This document shows positions 42,731 to 52,099 of a stretch of 64,000 nt of DNA, in pieces. The notes under the pieces were generated by a model. That model worked only from the letters and a program-made list of their open reading frames with translations, made no database searches and had not been told where the DNA came from. Made by a program: the position numbers and the translations under genes. This stretch comes from Bacillus sp. HSf4 (GTDB taxonomy: Bacteria > Bacillota > Bacilli > Bacillales > Bacillaceae). Position 1 is the stretch's first letter, and every line of letters begins with the position of its first letter. The stretch lies in the NCBI RefSeq assembly GCF_029537375.1, contig NZ_CP120679.1, positions 2,096,001 to 2,160,000 on the forward strand, written 5' to 3'.

Positions 42731-44275
42731 TCAGACAGGATAGACAGGATGCTTCCGTTCGGTAAATGTCATGTATTTTGTCATGTAGGCCTTAAAGCGT
42801 TTCGTCAGCTCCGTCCGGAGAGAATCGGCCGGAATGATGCCGTCGACGATCATTTCCGAAGCAAGCCGGTAAATATCGATGTCTTGTTGATACTCTTCGC
42901 GTTTTTTGGCGATAAATGCTGCCCGTTCTTCTTTGGGAAGCTCTGCGATTTTCTTGGCGTAAACGGCGTTGACCGCAGCCTCAGGCCCCATCACGGCGAT
43001 TTGCGCCGTCGGCAGCGCCAGGCAGCAGTCAGGTTCAAAAGCCGGTCCGGCCATCGCATACAATCCGGCGCCGTACGCTTTTCTGACGATGACGGATATT
43101 TTCGGCACGGTTGCTTCGGCCATCGCCGAAATCATTTTGGCTCCGTGTCTGATGATACCTGCCCGCTCGACTTTCGTTCCGATCATAAATCCCGGTATGT
43201 CGGCTAAAAAAAGCAAAGGAATGTTATAGGCATCGCATAAGTGAATGAATTTTGCAGCTTTATCTGCGGAATCGTGGAAAAGGACCCCTCCTTTCACACG
43301 CGGCTGGTTGGCGATGATGCCGACAGGCTGTCCGTCCAGCCGCGCCAGCCCTGTGATGAGTTCGGGAGCGAACAATTTTTTGATTTCAAAAAAAGAATCC
43401 TCATCAATGATCCGGCTGATCAGATCCATCATTTGAAAAGGGGCGTTTTGATTTTGCGGAATGATCTCCTCCAGTGATTGATCAAACGTTTGTGCCGGCC
43501 TTGGGTGAGCGGCGGGCGCTTTTTCTCTGTAGTTGGCCGGAAAATAGGACAGATAGCTGCGGGCTGACAGGATCGCTTCCTCTTCCGTTGCAGCGAGGAT
43601 GTCTCCGCAGCCGGATACAGAGCAGTGCATCTTGGCTCCGCCCATTTCTTCCAGGGTGACCTTTTCACCGATGACCATCTCCGCCATCCGCGGTGAGCCT
43701 AAATACATCGATGCGTTTCCTTCAACCATTATGACGATGTCGCAGAAAGCCGGAATATAGGCGCCGCCGGCCGCTGAAGGGCCGAACAAAAGACAGACCT
43801 GCGGAATGCGCCCGGATAATTTGACCTGGTTGTAAAAAATCCGTCCCGCCCCCCTTCTTCCCGGAAACATGTCAACCTGATCGGTAATCCTTGCACCGGC
43901 CGAGTCGACCAGGTAAAAAAGAGGACAATTTAATTTTTCGGCTGTTTCCTGAATGCGGATGATTTTTTCAACGGTTCTCGCTCCCCATGAACCGGCCTTT
44001 ACGGTTGAATCATTGGCCATCACGCAAACGGTTTGTCCGCCGATTTTGCCGATCCCTGTGACCACCCCGTCCGCCGGAAGCTCCTCAGCCATGCAATTGG
44101 CAAAAAAAGCATCTTCCAGGTCGAGGTCGTCGTCCAAGAGGAGCTTCAGTCGATCTCTGACAAACCATTTCCCTTTCTTTTCGTTTGCATCATGATATTT
44201 TTGCGCCCCGCCAGTTTTGATCTGTCGGATGCGTTCATTTAGTTCTTTTTCGGCTGCCAACGGCTGTCCCTCCAT
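42731..44275 (-). CDS. yngE: acyl-CoA carboxylase carboxyltransferase subunit (YngE; methylcrotonyl-CoA carboxylase beta type)
   Basis: Transfers CO2 from biotin to an acyl-CoA; 514 aa, close to B. subtilis YngE. Crotonase-fold carboxyltransferase motifs are GARTVEKIIRIQETAE, YLVDSAGARITDQVDMFPGRRGAGRIFYNQ, GPSAAGGAYIPAF, and the C-terminal ADIPGFMIGTKVERAGIIRHGAKM. The presence of 3-hydroxyacyl pathway partners (HMG-CoA lyase, methylglutaconyl-CoA hydratase) points to 3-methylcrotonyl-CoA. Biotin is supplied by the carrier and carboxylase genes in the same operon. Confidence 0.92.
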   Translation of the reverse strand: MEGQPLAAEKELNERIRQIKTGGAQKYHDANEKKGKWFVRDRLKLLLDDDLDLEDAFFANCMAEELPADGVVTGIGKIGGQTVCVMANDSTVKAGSWGARTVEKIIRIQETAEKLNCPLFYLVDSAGARITDQVDMFPGRRGAGRIFYNQVKLSGRIPQVCLLFGPSAAGGAYIPAFCDIVIMVEGNASMYLGSPRMAEMVIGEKVTLEEMGGAKMHCSVSGCGDILAATEEEAILSARSYLSYFPANYREKAPAAHPRPAQTFDQSLEEIIPQNQNAPFQMMDLISRIIDEDSFFEIKKLFAPELITGLARLDGQPVGIIANQPRVKGGVLFHDSADKAAKFIHLCDAYNIPLLFLADIPGFMIGTKVERAGIIRHGAKMISAMAEATVPKISVIVRKAYGAGLYAMAGPAFEPDCCLALPTAQIAVMGPEAAVNAVYAKKIAELPKEERAAFIAKKREEYQQDIDIYRLASEMIVDGIIPADSLRTELTKRFKAYMTKYMTFTERKHPVYPV

Positions 44276-44276
44276 T

Positions 44277-45059
44277 CTATTCTCCTGTATAACGAGGCTT
44301 TCGTTTTTCTGAAAAAGCCTTCAGCCCTTCTGTTCGATCCTTCGTCGGAATCGTCAGTTCATATGCCTTTTGTTCAATGGAAAGTCCTGTTTCGATGTCT
44401 GTCTCAAGCCCTTTATTGATGGCGAACTTCGCCTGCCGGACGGCAATCGGACCGTTTGCGGCGATGGTCAAGGCGATGTCTTCCGCTTTCTCTTTTAGCT
44501 CTGATAAAGGAACGACATGTTCGACAAGACCGATGTCCTTGGCTGTCTGTGCGTTAATACGACAGCCGGTGTAGATCATTTCCTTCGCTTTGCCGCGACC
44601 GATTAAGCGCGGCAGCCGCTGCGTCCCCCCTGCACCCGGGATAATTGCCAGCGTTGTTTCAGGAAGGCCGAGTTCGATGTGGCTGGCTGCGATTCTGATA
44701 TCGCACGCCAAGGCAAATTCAAGCCCGCCGCCCAAAGTGCTGCCGTTCAGGGCGGCGATGACCGGCTGCGGCAGCCGATCCGTTTCACGGAACACGTTTT
44801 GGATCAAAGACACGGCCTGTTTCGCTTCCAAGCGGCTCATTTGGGCCCTTTCCTTTAAATCGGCGCCGGCACAAAATGCTCTGTCGCCTTTTCCAGTGAT
44901 GATGACACAGCGGATGTCCGGATTGGATTGAATATCGCGGAGAGCATTCTTTAGCTCATCAAGGAGCGCAAGCGATAAAGCGTTTCTGGCCTGCGGCCTG
45001 TTCAGTGTGAGAACCGCGACTGATTGTTGCTGGATGGAAAATTGGAGATTCGGTTCCAC
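44277..45059 (-). CDS. yngF: enoyl-CoA hydratase family protein (YngF; probable methylglutaconyl-CoA hydratase)
   Basis: Crotonase-family hydratase of 260 aa. The oxyanion-hole segments are AFCAGADLKER and ALNGSTLGGGLEFALACDIRIA, with the catalytic Glu region LGLPETTLAIIPGAGGTQRLPRLIG. Start is GTG 45059 after GGAGGGAGACCG. One base separates its stop from the yngE start. Operon position between HMG-CoA lyase and the carboxylase suggests hydration of 3-methylglutaconyl-CoA to HMG-CoA. Confidence 0.92.
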   Translation of the reverse strand: MEPNLQFSIQQQSVAVLTLNRPQARNALSLALLDELKNALRDIQSNPDIRCVIITGKGDRAFCAGADLKERAQMSRLEAKQAVSLIQNVFRETDRLPQPVIAALNGSTLGGGLEFALACDIRIAASHIELGLPETTLAIIPGAGGTQRLPRLIGRGKAKEMIYTGCRINAQTAKDIGLVEHVVPLSELKEKAEDIALTIAANGPIAVRQAKFAINKGLETDIETGLSIEQKAYELTIPTKDRTEGLKAFSEKRKPRYTGE

Positions 45060-45075
45060 CGGTCTCCCTCCTTTT

Positions 45076-45987
45076 TTATGAAAAGCAGTCCAATGATTTG
45101 GCTGTCTGTAAATTTCGGCTTGGCAGCTGCCTGCCTGCTTTGTCTTCGATCCATTTGGCAGCCAAAAGAAGCTTCCCGAGATCGACCCCGGTTTCGATTC
45201 CCATTTGCGCGCACATATAAATCAGATCATCTGTTGCGGCATTGCCCGATGCCCCCGGTGCGTACGGGCAGCCGCCCAACCCGCCGCAGGCTCCGTCAAA
45301 GGTGGTGATCCCCATGTCCATGGCCGCGATCATGTTGGCGAGGGCCATCCCTCTCGTATCATGAAAATGGAGTGCGATGTTTTCTTTCGGAAAACGTTTC
45401 AGCAGGGCTTCGAGCACAATCTGCACCTGAACGGGATTGGCGGCGCCGATCGTATCCCCGAGGGAAAGCTCATCGATCTCCATTTCAAACAGCGCCTCAG
45501 TGATGCGGATGATCTGCTCTAAAGGCACGCTGTTTTCACAAGGGCAGCCAAATACAGTGGATAGATAGGCTCTTGTGGTGAGTTTGGCTTTAATGGCTTC
45601 TCTTGTGACATCTTTTAAAATGGGAAGCGTTTCACTGATCGATTTGTTGATGTTTTTCATGTTGTGTGTTTCACTTGCCGACATAAATACGGCAGCTTCA
45701 TCAATTTTTCCTGCAAGCGCCCGCTCCAGCCCTTTTTGGTTGGGGACGAGCGCGGCATAGGTGACGCCCGGCTTCCGGCTGATGCCCTTGGCAACGTCAA
45801 GGGCGTCCGAAAGCGCCGGAATCCATTTAGGGTGAACGAATGATGTGATTTCAATATAGGAAAGTCCTGTCTCAGAGAGCATGTTGATCCAGGCGATTTT
45901 TTCGCCTGTCGTGAGTACGGTTTTCTCATTTTGCAGACCGTCGCGCGGTCCGACTTCCTTGATGCTGATTGTTTTTGGAACGTTCAT
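45076..45987 (-). CDS. yngG: hydroxymethylglutaryl-CoA lyase (YngG)
   Basis: Cleaves HMG-CoA to acetyl-CoA and acetoacetate, the last step of leucine degradation. Aldolase-fold motifs: VGPRDGLQNEK at the N-terminus (metal and substrate site), SEVTHPK-equivalent FVHPKWIPAL, LSLGDTIGAANP, HFHDTRGMALANM (metal histidines) and the active-site Cys loop GGLGGCPYAPGASGNAATDDLIYM. 303 aa, full length. Follows the biotin-carrier gene by 17 bases. Confidence 0.96.
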   Translation of the reverse strand: MNVPKTISIKEVGPRDGLQNEKTVLTTGEKIAWINMLSETGLSYIEITSFVHPKWIPALSDALDVAKGISRKPGVTYAALVPNQKGLERALAGKIDEAAVFMSASETHNMKNINKSISETLPILKDVTREAIKAKLTTRAYLSTVFGCPCENSVPLEQIIRITEALFEMEIDELSLGDTIGAANPVQVQIVLEALLKRFPKENIALHFHDTRGMALANMIAAMDMGITTFDGACGGLGGCPYAPGASGNAATDDLIYMCAQMGIETGVDLGKLLLAAKWIEDKAGRQLPSRNLQTAKSLDCFS

Positions 45988-46004
45988 TTGTTTTCCTCCA
46001 GACG

Positions 46005-46217
46005 CTATTGAAGCTCTAACAATACTTCACCTTCATCTGCAAAATCACCCTCGCTTTTTTTGACCGCTTTGACGACCCCGTCCGTTTCCGATAAAATCGG
46101 AATTTCCATTTTCATCGATTCCAAAATTGCGACTTCTTGGCCTTTTTCGACTCTGTCTCCTGTTTTCACGAGAATTTTCCATACGTTTCCCGCCATATTG
46201 GTGACAACAGTACTCAT
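46005..46217 (-). CDS. yngHB: biotin/lipoyl carrier protein (YngHB)
   Basis: A free-standing biotin carboxyl carrier domain of 70 aa. The biotinylation motif is ESMKMEIPI with the target Lys at about residue 36; conserved glycines flank it (GDRVEKGQEV, GVVKAVKKSEGDFADEGEVL). It shuttles carboxybiotin between the biotin carboxylase YngH and carboxyltransferase YngE. Start ATG 46217 with AAGGAGG. Confidence 0.95.
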   Translation of the reverse strand: MSTVVTNMAGNVWKILVKTGDRVEKGQEVAILESMKMEIPILSETDGVVKAVKKSEGDFADEGEVLLELQ

Positions 46218-46236
46218 GGCAAGCCTCCTTGTTTTT

Positions 46237-47571
46237 TTATTTCATCTGGCTGATAAAATCGGTTGGGACTCCCCCCTTTTGAAATGCTTCTGAACGTACG
46301 ATGTCTTGAAGAAGCGGAATGTTCGTTTTGATTCCCTCAACATGATATTGTGCGAGCGCTTCGGTTAAGAGGGTGATCGCTTCGCTTCTGTCCTTCCCTT
46401 TGACAATCATTTTGGCAATCATCGGATCGTAAAACGGGGTGATGTTCATATTGGCTGATACGGCGCATTCATGCCGAATGCTTGGATGCTGCGGCAGCTT
46501 GAGATCAGTGATCCGTCCCGGTGACGGGAAAAAGGTTTTCGGGTCTTCAGCGCATATCCTGACTTCAATCGCATGACCGTCCCGCTTGATATCTTTTTGG
46601 GAAAAAGCGAGTGACTTGCCTGAAGCTACAGCTAGCTGTTCTTGTACAATGTCCAGCCCGGTAATTTCTTCTGTGACAGGATGTTCGACTTGCAGGCGGG
46701 TGTTCATCTCGAGAAAATAGAAACGGTTCTCTTGATCGACTAAAAACTCGATTGTCCCCGCATTGGTGTAGCCGATTGACAGGGCGGCTTTGACGGCGGC
46801 ATCGCCGAGTTTTTTTCTCATTGTTTCATTCAAGAGCGGGGCCGGGGCTTCTTCGATGATTTTTTGCTGCCGCCTTTGAATTGAGCAGTCGCGCTCCCAG
46901 AGGTAGACGGCGTTCCCATGCTCGTCTGCTAAAAGCTGGATTTCGATATGTCGGGCCCGTTCAATGCATTTTTCCATATACATGGCTCCGTCTCCAAAAA
47001 AATCGGCAGCGCGTTTTTGGTTGCCTTCATATGCCTTTTTTAATTCATATTCGTCTGCGATGCGCTGCATGCCAATGCCTCCTCCACCGAGAGAAGCCTT
47101 GAGCATCACAGGATAACCGATGGATGACGCGACAGAGAGCGCTTCCTCTAGTCCTGACAGGCGTTTGGATACACCGGGAACAACGGGGATTGATGCGTTT
47201 TCCATTGCTTTTCTCGCTGCGATTTTGCTCCCCATTTTGGCGATCACGTCGGGTGATGGGCCGATAAAAGCGATGTTTTCCTCCTTGCATCTTTCAGCAA
47301 AGCGGCTGTTCTCCGAAAGCAGGCCGTAACCGGGATGGATCGCGTCGGCTTCCGCTTGTTTGGCGGTATCAATGATTTTTTCGATATTTAAATAGCTTTC
47401 ATTGACCCGCGGCTTTCCGATCGGCCATGCTTCATCAGCCGCCTTGACATGCAGGGACTCCGCATCGGCTTCAGAATACACAGCAATGGTTTGAATGCCG
47501 AGCCGTTTGCATGTTCGAATAATCCGAAGGGCGATTTCCCCGCGGTTGGCAATCAGCAGTTTTTTATACAA
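46237..47571 (-). CDS. yngH: biotin carboxylase subunit (YngH)
   Basis: ATP-dependent biotin carboxylase. ATP-grasp and family motifs: KLLIANRGEIALRIIRTCKRLGI, GYGLLSENSRFAERC, KASLGGGGIGMQ, ERDCSIQRRQQKIIEEAPAP and the catalytic EMNTRLQVEHPVTEEITGLDIV. I take TTG 47571 as start, 5 bases after AGGGGGAG: it gives 444 aa, the length of B. subtilis YngH, and a protein beginning YKKLLIANRGEIA. The longer ATG frame from 47589 would contain that ribosome-binding site. Confidence 0.95.
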   Translation of the reverse strand: MYKKLLIANRGEIALRIIRTCKRLGIQTIAVYSEADAESLHVKAADEAWPIGKPRVNESYLNIEKIIDTAKQAEADAIHPGYGLLSENSRFAERCKEENIAFIGPSPDVIAKMGSKIAARKAMENASIPVVPGVSKRLSGLEEALSVASSIGYPVMLKASLGGGGIGMQRIADEYELKKAYEGNQKRAADFFGDGAMYMEKCIERARHIEIQLLADEHGNAVYLWERDCSIQRRQQKIIEEAPAPLLNETMRKKLGDAAVKAALSIGYTNAGTIEFLVDQENRFYFLEMNTRLQVEHPVTEEITGLDIVQEQLAVASGKSLAFSQKDIKRDGHAIEVRICAEDPKTFFPSPGRITDLKLPQHPSIRHECAVSANMNITPFYDPMIAKMIVKGKDRSEAITLLTEALAQYHVEGIKTNIPLLQDIVRSEAFQKGGVPTDFISQMK

Positions 47572-47614
47572 GTAAGCTCCCCCTTCCATGTTAGTCGCAC
47601 GCAGAAAATACCAA

Positions 47615-49252
47615 TTACAATTTGAAATATTCGGATGCCATTTCCCTTAATTTGAATTTTTGCACCTTTCCTGACGCCGTCATTGGAAAGTCATCTACAA
47701 AAGCGATATAACGCGGAATTTTATAGCGCGCAATTTTCCCTTGGCAATACGCCTTGAGCTCATCTGCTGTTAAAGATTCTCCGCTTTTCAGCTTGACCCA
47801 GGCCGATACCTCTTCGCCGTAGGTCTCACTGGGGACGCCGACGACCTGTACATCCAAAATGCCGGGGTGCTGATACAAAAATTCTTCAATTTCCCGCGGA
47901 TAAATGTTTTCTCCGCCTCTGATCACCATGTCCTTGAGTCTCCCGGTAATCCGGCAGTAGCCGTCTTCGTCCATGACGGCCAAATCGCCTGTATGCAGAA
48001 AACCGTCTACATCAATGACCGCCTTTGTTGCCTCCGGATTTTGATAATAGCCTTTCATGACATGATAGCCGCGTGTGCAAAGCTCGCCTTGTCTGCCTCT
48101 TTCCACTTCCCGGTTTGTACCGGGCTCGGTGATTTTCACTTCAATATTCGGAAGGGCGCGTCCGACGGTTTCAACCCTTCTTCTCAAGGAATCATTGACC
48201 CTTGTCTGGGTGATCACCGGTGAAGCCTCGGTCTGTCCGTAGGCGATCGTAATTTCTGTGATTCCCATTTTTTCAATAACCGCTTTCATCACCTCAATCG
48301 GACAGTTTGATCCAGCCATGATGCCCGTTCTTAAAGAAGACAGGTTGTAGGATTGGAAATGTTCATCATTCAATTCAGCGATAAACATGGTGGGCACTCC
48401 GTGAAGTGCGGTGCATTTTTCTTGTTCAACAGCCTGAAGGACCTTGGCCGGGCTGAATTCCTGGATCGGAACCATTGTCGCGCCGGCGGTGACGCACGCC
48501 AGGTTTCCTAGTACACATCCAAAGCAGTGAAAAAATGGTACGGGAATACACATGCGGTCTTCGGCCGTTAAATTCATACATTCGGCAATATTGGCTGCAT
48601 TGTTGATGAGGTTGTAGTGCGTGAGCATGACGCCTTTTGGGAATCCTGTTGTGCCTGATGTATACTGCATATTGATCACATCATGTTCATCCAGGCTCTC
48701 CATTCTTTCATCAAGTTCTTTTTCACTCACAGAGCCGGCCTGAGCCAAAAGATCCTCCCAGGTGAACATGCCGGGGTGCCGGCTTGTTCCAAGTACAATG
48801 ATATTTTTTAAGAAAGGCAGTCTGTCAGAAGTCAAACTGCCGGGTTCGGCATCTTTTAATTCAGGGAGCAAGTCATATAAGATATCAATATAGGAAGTGC
48901 CCTTGTAAGACTCCATTAAAATGAGAGTCGATGAATCCGATTGCGCCAAAGCAAATTCGAGCTCTGAAGACTGGTAGTTTGTATTGATTGTGACGAGCAC
49001 GGCGCCGGTTTTTGCGGCTGCAAACTGCGCTGTAAGCCATTCCGGTGTATTGGAAGCCCAGATGGCTACGTGTTCCCCCTTTTGAATACCGAGTTTTATC
49101 AATCCTTTTGCCGCTTTTCTGCATAGCTGATCAAATTGCCGATACGAATAACGGAGGCCGCGGTCGCAATAGATGACGGCTTCGTGATCAGGCGCGCTTT
49201 TTGCCGTTTGCTCCAACAGTTTTCCAATCGTCACATGGACTGGCTCTGCCAA
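47615..49252 (-). CDS. yngI: acyl-CoA synthetase (YngI)
   Basis: AMP-forming medium/short-chain acyl-CoA ligase, 545 aa. Motifs: [67 protein letters not shown] and the C-terminal Lys in [11 protein letters not shown]. Start TTG 49252 with GGGGAG 8 bases upstream. In this operon it could activate isovalerate or another branched acid before the dehydrogenase YngJ; substrate not decidable from sequence. Confidence 0.94.
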   Translation of the reverse strand: MAEPVHVTIGKLLEQTAKSAPDHEAVIYCDRGLRYSYRQFDQLCRKAAKGLIKLGIQKGEHVAIWASNTPEWLTAQFAAAKTGAVLVTINTNYQSSELEFALAQSDSSTLILMESYKGTSYIDILYDLLPELKDAEPGSLTSDRLPFLKNIIVLGTSRHPGMFTWEDLLAQAGSVSEKELDERMESLDEHDVINMQYTSGTTGFPKGVMLTHYNLINNAANIAECMNLTAEDRMCIPVPFFHCFGCVLGNLACVTAGATMVPIQEFSPAKVLQAVEQEKCTALHGVPTMFIAELNDEHFQSYNLSSLRTGIMAGSNCPIEVMKAVIEKMGITEITIAYGQTEASPVITQTRVNDSLRRRVETVGRALPNIEVKITEPGTNREVERGRQGELCTRGYHVMKGYYQNPEATKAVIDVDGFLHTGDLAVMDEDGYCRITGRLKDMVIRGGENIYPREIEEFLYQHPGILDVQVVGVPSETYGEEVSAWVKLKSGESLTADELKAYCQGKIARYKIPRYIAFVDDFPMTASGKVQKFKLREMASEYFKL

Positions 49253-49283
49253 TCGTTGGTCTCCCCTTTCTTGGTAAGCGTTT

Positions 49284-50444
49284 TCATTTTAGCGCCTGTT
49301 TTCCCATGCCAAGCTGTCTGGCGATGACGAGCCGCTGAATCTCTGACGTACCTTCACCGATTTCCATCAGCTTCGCATCGCGGAGCATCCGTTCAACTCC
49401 ATACTCTCTCATATACCCGTATCCTCCGTGAATTTGAATCGCCTGGTTGCATGATCTGACGGCCATTTCCGAAGCAAACAGCTTGGCGAATGCGGCTTCC
49501 TTTGTAAACGGCCGGGCTTGATCTTTCAGCCAGGCAGCTTTCAAGACCATATTGCGGGCCAGTTCAATTTCCAGCGCCATATCAGCCAGTTTGAATTGAG
49601 TCACTTGAAAAGATGAAAGCGGCCGGCCAAATTGCCTCCGCTCGTTGGCATAGGCCAATGAAGCGTCAAAGGCGCCTTGAGCAATTCCAACGGCTAGCGC
49701 AGCAATCGAAATCCGGCCGCCGTCTAATGTGTTGAGAAATTGTTTGAACCCTTTTTCAGGGCTGCCCAAAAGGTTTGTTTTCGGTACGCGGACGTTGTCC
49801 AATATCACCTGTGATGTATTGGAGCCGCGGACACCCATTTTGTCATACTCGCTTTTAATGGTGAGCCCTTCTGCATCGGTCGGAACAATGATCGCCGATA
49901 TAATATTTTTTCCGCTGCTGTCTTTTCCGGTGACAGCGGTGACAATGATGGTGCGGGCGTAGCCGGCATTTGTAATCCAGCATTTTTCCCCGTTGATGAC
50001 ATAAAAATCCCCGTCCGTCAGGGCCTTTGTTTGAGTTCCTCCTGCGTCAGAACCCGCATTGGGTTCAGTTAATCCGAATGCGCCAAGCGCTTCCCCTGTC
50101 GCGAGGGGAACAAGATGTTCCTTTTTTTGTTCTTCTGTGCCGAAATAATAAATCGGGGAGGCGCCGAGCGATACGGCAGCGGCGTAGCTCAGTCCCGTGC
50201 TGCCACAGGCTCTGCCGACTTCTTCAACAGCAAGCGCATAAGAAATCGTATCACCGCCCGAGCCGCCGTAGTTTTCAGGAAAGGGAATGCCTAAAAGCCC
50301 AAGCTTCCCCATTTTTTTGAATGTGTCAATTGGAAATTCGCCCGTTTTGTCAACATGTTCTGCGTACGGAGCAATCTCGTGCTTTGCAAAGTCCCTGGCA
50401 AGTTCGCGTATCATCTGCTGTTCTCTTGTCAGTTCAAAATCCAC
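49284..50444 (-). CDS. yngJ: acyl-CoA dehydrogenase (YngJ; probable isovaleryl-CoA dehydrogenase)
   Basis: First gene of the leucine-type operon, 386 aa, standard length. Flavin and substrate motifs: [96 protein letters not shown]. The catalytic Glu of the short-chain type lies in the EGTSE segment or, for isovaleryl enzymes, earlier in the helical domain. Start GTG 50444 with GGGGG 7-8 bases upstream. In B. subtilis the homologous operon is expressed in the mother cell during sporulation; I could not identify a sigma-E promoter by eye here. Confidence 0.94.
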   Translation of the reverse strand: MDFELTREQQMIRELARDFAKHEIAPYAEHVDKTGEFPIDTFKKMGKLGLLGIPFPENYGGSGGDTISYALAVEEVGRACGSTGLSYAAAVSLGASPIYYFGTEEQKKEHLVPLATGEALGAFGLTEPNAGSDAGGTQTKALTDGDFYVINGEKCWITNAGYARTIIVTAVTGKDSSGKNIISAIIVPTDAEGLTIKSEYDKMGVRGSNTSQVILDNVRVPKTNLLGSPEKGFKQFLNTLDGGRISIAALAVGIAQGAFDASLAYANERRQFGRPLSSFQVTQFKLADMALEIELARNMVLKAAWLKDQARPFTKEAAFAKLFASEMAVRSCNQAIQIHGGYGYMREYGVERMLRDAKLMEIGEGTSEIQRLVIARQLGMGKQALK

Positions 50445-50568
50445 TGGATGACCCCCTTTTTTGTGGTGATATGGATCGTCAATGTTGAAGCAGAAAAACT
50501 TTCTAACATTATATTAAAAAAATCCGCCCTTCATGCTATGAGGATGGATGGCGTTTGAAGTATGAAAA

Positions 50569-50592
50569 AAACCTGCCGATTCCGGCAGGTTT
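50569..50592 (-). terminator. terminator upstream of yngJ
   Basis: AAACCTGCCG-GAAT-CGGCAGGTTT followed by TTTTCATAC on the minus strand. It is not next to any annotated stop: the proA terminator is 160 bases upstream. Confidence 0.88.
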
Positions 50593-50753
50593 CAGCGTGA
50601 CGACAAACCCTCGCATTCATTGTCAGGCCTGCTAAATCAGTGCTCACGAATCCATCGGTTAAGTCCATGGACGTGCTGTCCAAACACCGACATCATCACA
50701 TTCTGTGAAAAGTCGCTCCGATGCTCTGCTTTCCTAGACTGCAAGGGTTAGGT
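50593..50753 (-). ncRNA. unassigned transcribed region between two terminators
   Basis: Between the proA terminator and the terminator at 50569-50592 lie 160 bases with no long frame, which implies a separate short transcript or an attenuated leader for yngJ. The minus strand contains a 19-codon frame (MMSVFGQHVHGLNRWIREH, about 50641-50700) without a clear ribosome-binding site. I know no RNA family that matches by eye. Confidence 0.35.
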
Positions 50754-50795
50754 TGAAAAAATCCTAAAACTTTAAACCGTTTTAGGATTTTTTCA
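50754..50795 (-). terminator. terminator after proA
   Basis: 17-bp perfect stem (50754-50770 with 50779-50795); the minus-strand right arm ends TTTTTTCA. It lies 7 bases past the proA stop. Confidence 0.88.
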
Positions 50796-50801
50796 GTCGT
50801 T

Positions 50802-52073
50802 TTATATTCTGATGTGGCCGTCGCCTTTCATGATAAATTTGCAAGTGGTCAGTTCTTTCAGTCCCATCGGTCCGCGCGCATGAAGCTTTTGCGTAGAAAT
50901 GCCGATTTCCGCTCCGAAGCCGAGCGCCCCTCCGTCTGTAAATCTGGTGGAGGCGTTATGGTAAAGGGCCGCTGCGTCAACAGTGTTGAGAAAGGCTTCG
51001 GCCGTTTCCGGATTCTCCGTAACAATTGCTTCCGAGTGCTTCGTTCCGTATGTTTCGATATGGTCGCAGGCTTCTTCAACACTGCTAACGACTTTAACAG
51101 CGATGTCAAGACTTAAATATTCATTCCGCCAGTCGGATTCATCCGCTGGTTTCGCACCGGGAATGTGCCGGAGCGCCTTTTCGTCTCCATGGACTTGAAT
51201 GTCATGGGCATCTAACGCGGTCTTGAGCGCCTCGCTGTTTTCTTGAAGCCATTGTTCGTGGACAAGCAATGTCTCAAGCGCGTTGCAGACAGCAGGGCGA
51301 TCCGTTTTTGCATTGATCATGATGCGGAGCGCTTTTTTCGTATCGGCGTCCTTGTCGATATACAGATGGCAGTTGCCGACACCGGTTTCCAATACAGGGA
51401 CGGTCGCATTTTCTACGACCTCTTGAATAAGAGCGCCCCCTCCCCGAGGAATTAATACATCGATATGTTCTTTCATCTTAAACAGCTCTTTTGTGGCGCT
51501 GCGGTCTGTGCTCTCGATAAATTGAACGGCATCCTGCGGAATGGCTGTGTCCGCCAATGCGTCGTGCATGCAAGAGACGATCGCTTTATTGGAGTGTATC
51601 GCCGATGATCCGCCTTTTAAAACAACGGCATTTCCGGATTTAAGAGCAAGTCCGGCTGCATCGACTGTCACATTCGGCCTCGCTTCATAAATCATGCCGA
51701 TGACGCCGAGCGGAACGCGGACTTTCTCTGCTTTTAACCCGTTGTCGAGCGTCCAGCTTGATAGCGTTTCACCGACCGGATCTTCCAGACGGGCGACATC
51801 TTTAAGACCTTTCGCGAAATCGAGCACCCTGTCTTCATTAAGGGAGAGGCGGTCAATGTATGCCGCCTCATAGCCTTTGCTGCGTCCGGCCTCTATATCC
51901 TTTTCATTTTCATCGAGAATATATTGCATGTTTGTCACTAAATGCTCCGCCAATGTGAAGAGCGCTTCGTTCTTTTCTTTTTCCGTTGTCAGCCTTAATT
52001 GTTTTGCCGCCTTTTTTGCTTTTATCGCTTTTTCCTCAATACGTGCCGGGATGCTCTCTCTGGTCGCTGTCAT
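50802..52073 (-). CDS. proA: gamma-glutamyl phosphate reductase (ProA)
   Basis: NADPH-dependent reduction of gamma-glutamyl phosphate to glutamate semialdehyde; 423 aa, full length. Aldehyde-dehydrogenase-fold motifs: VPLGVIGMIYEARPNVTVDAAGLALKSGNAVVLKGGSSA, DVLIPRGGGALIQ, the catalytic Cys in TDRPAVCNALETLLVH and STRFTDGGALGFGAEIGISTQKLHARGPMGL. Third gene of proH-proJ-proA. In B. licheniformis this order (proHJAA) is the salt-induced proline pathway, so this copy is likely the osmotic one. Confidence 0.96.
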   Translation of the reverse strand: MTATRESIPARIEEKAIKAKKAAKQLRLTTEKEKNEALFTLAEHLVTNMQYILDENEKDIEAGRSKGYEAAYIDRLSLNEDRVLDFAKGLKDVARLEDPVGETLSSWTLDNGLKAEKVRVPLGVIGMIYEARPNVTVDAAGLALKSGNAVVLKGGSSAIHSNKAIVSCMHDALADTAIPQDAVQFIESTDRSATKELFKMKEHIDVLIPRGGGALIQEVVENATVPVLETGVGNCHLYIDKDADTKKALRIMINAKTDRPAVCNALETLLVHEQWLQENSEALKTALDAHDIQVHGDEKALRHIPGAKPADESDWRNEYLSLDIAVKVVSSVEEACDHIETYGTKHSEAIVTENPETAEAFLNTVDAAALYHNASTRFTDGGALGFGAEIGISTQKLHARGPMGLKELTTCKFIMKGDGHIRI

Positions 52074-52099
52074 ATCAATTCCTCCTTCTGATTCATTTT

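Noticed and set aside
42641..43207. 188-residue open frame on the plus strand
   Set aside because: Antisense to the ends of the acyl-CoA synthetase and yngE; low-complexity R/H/F composition typical of a shadow.
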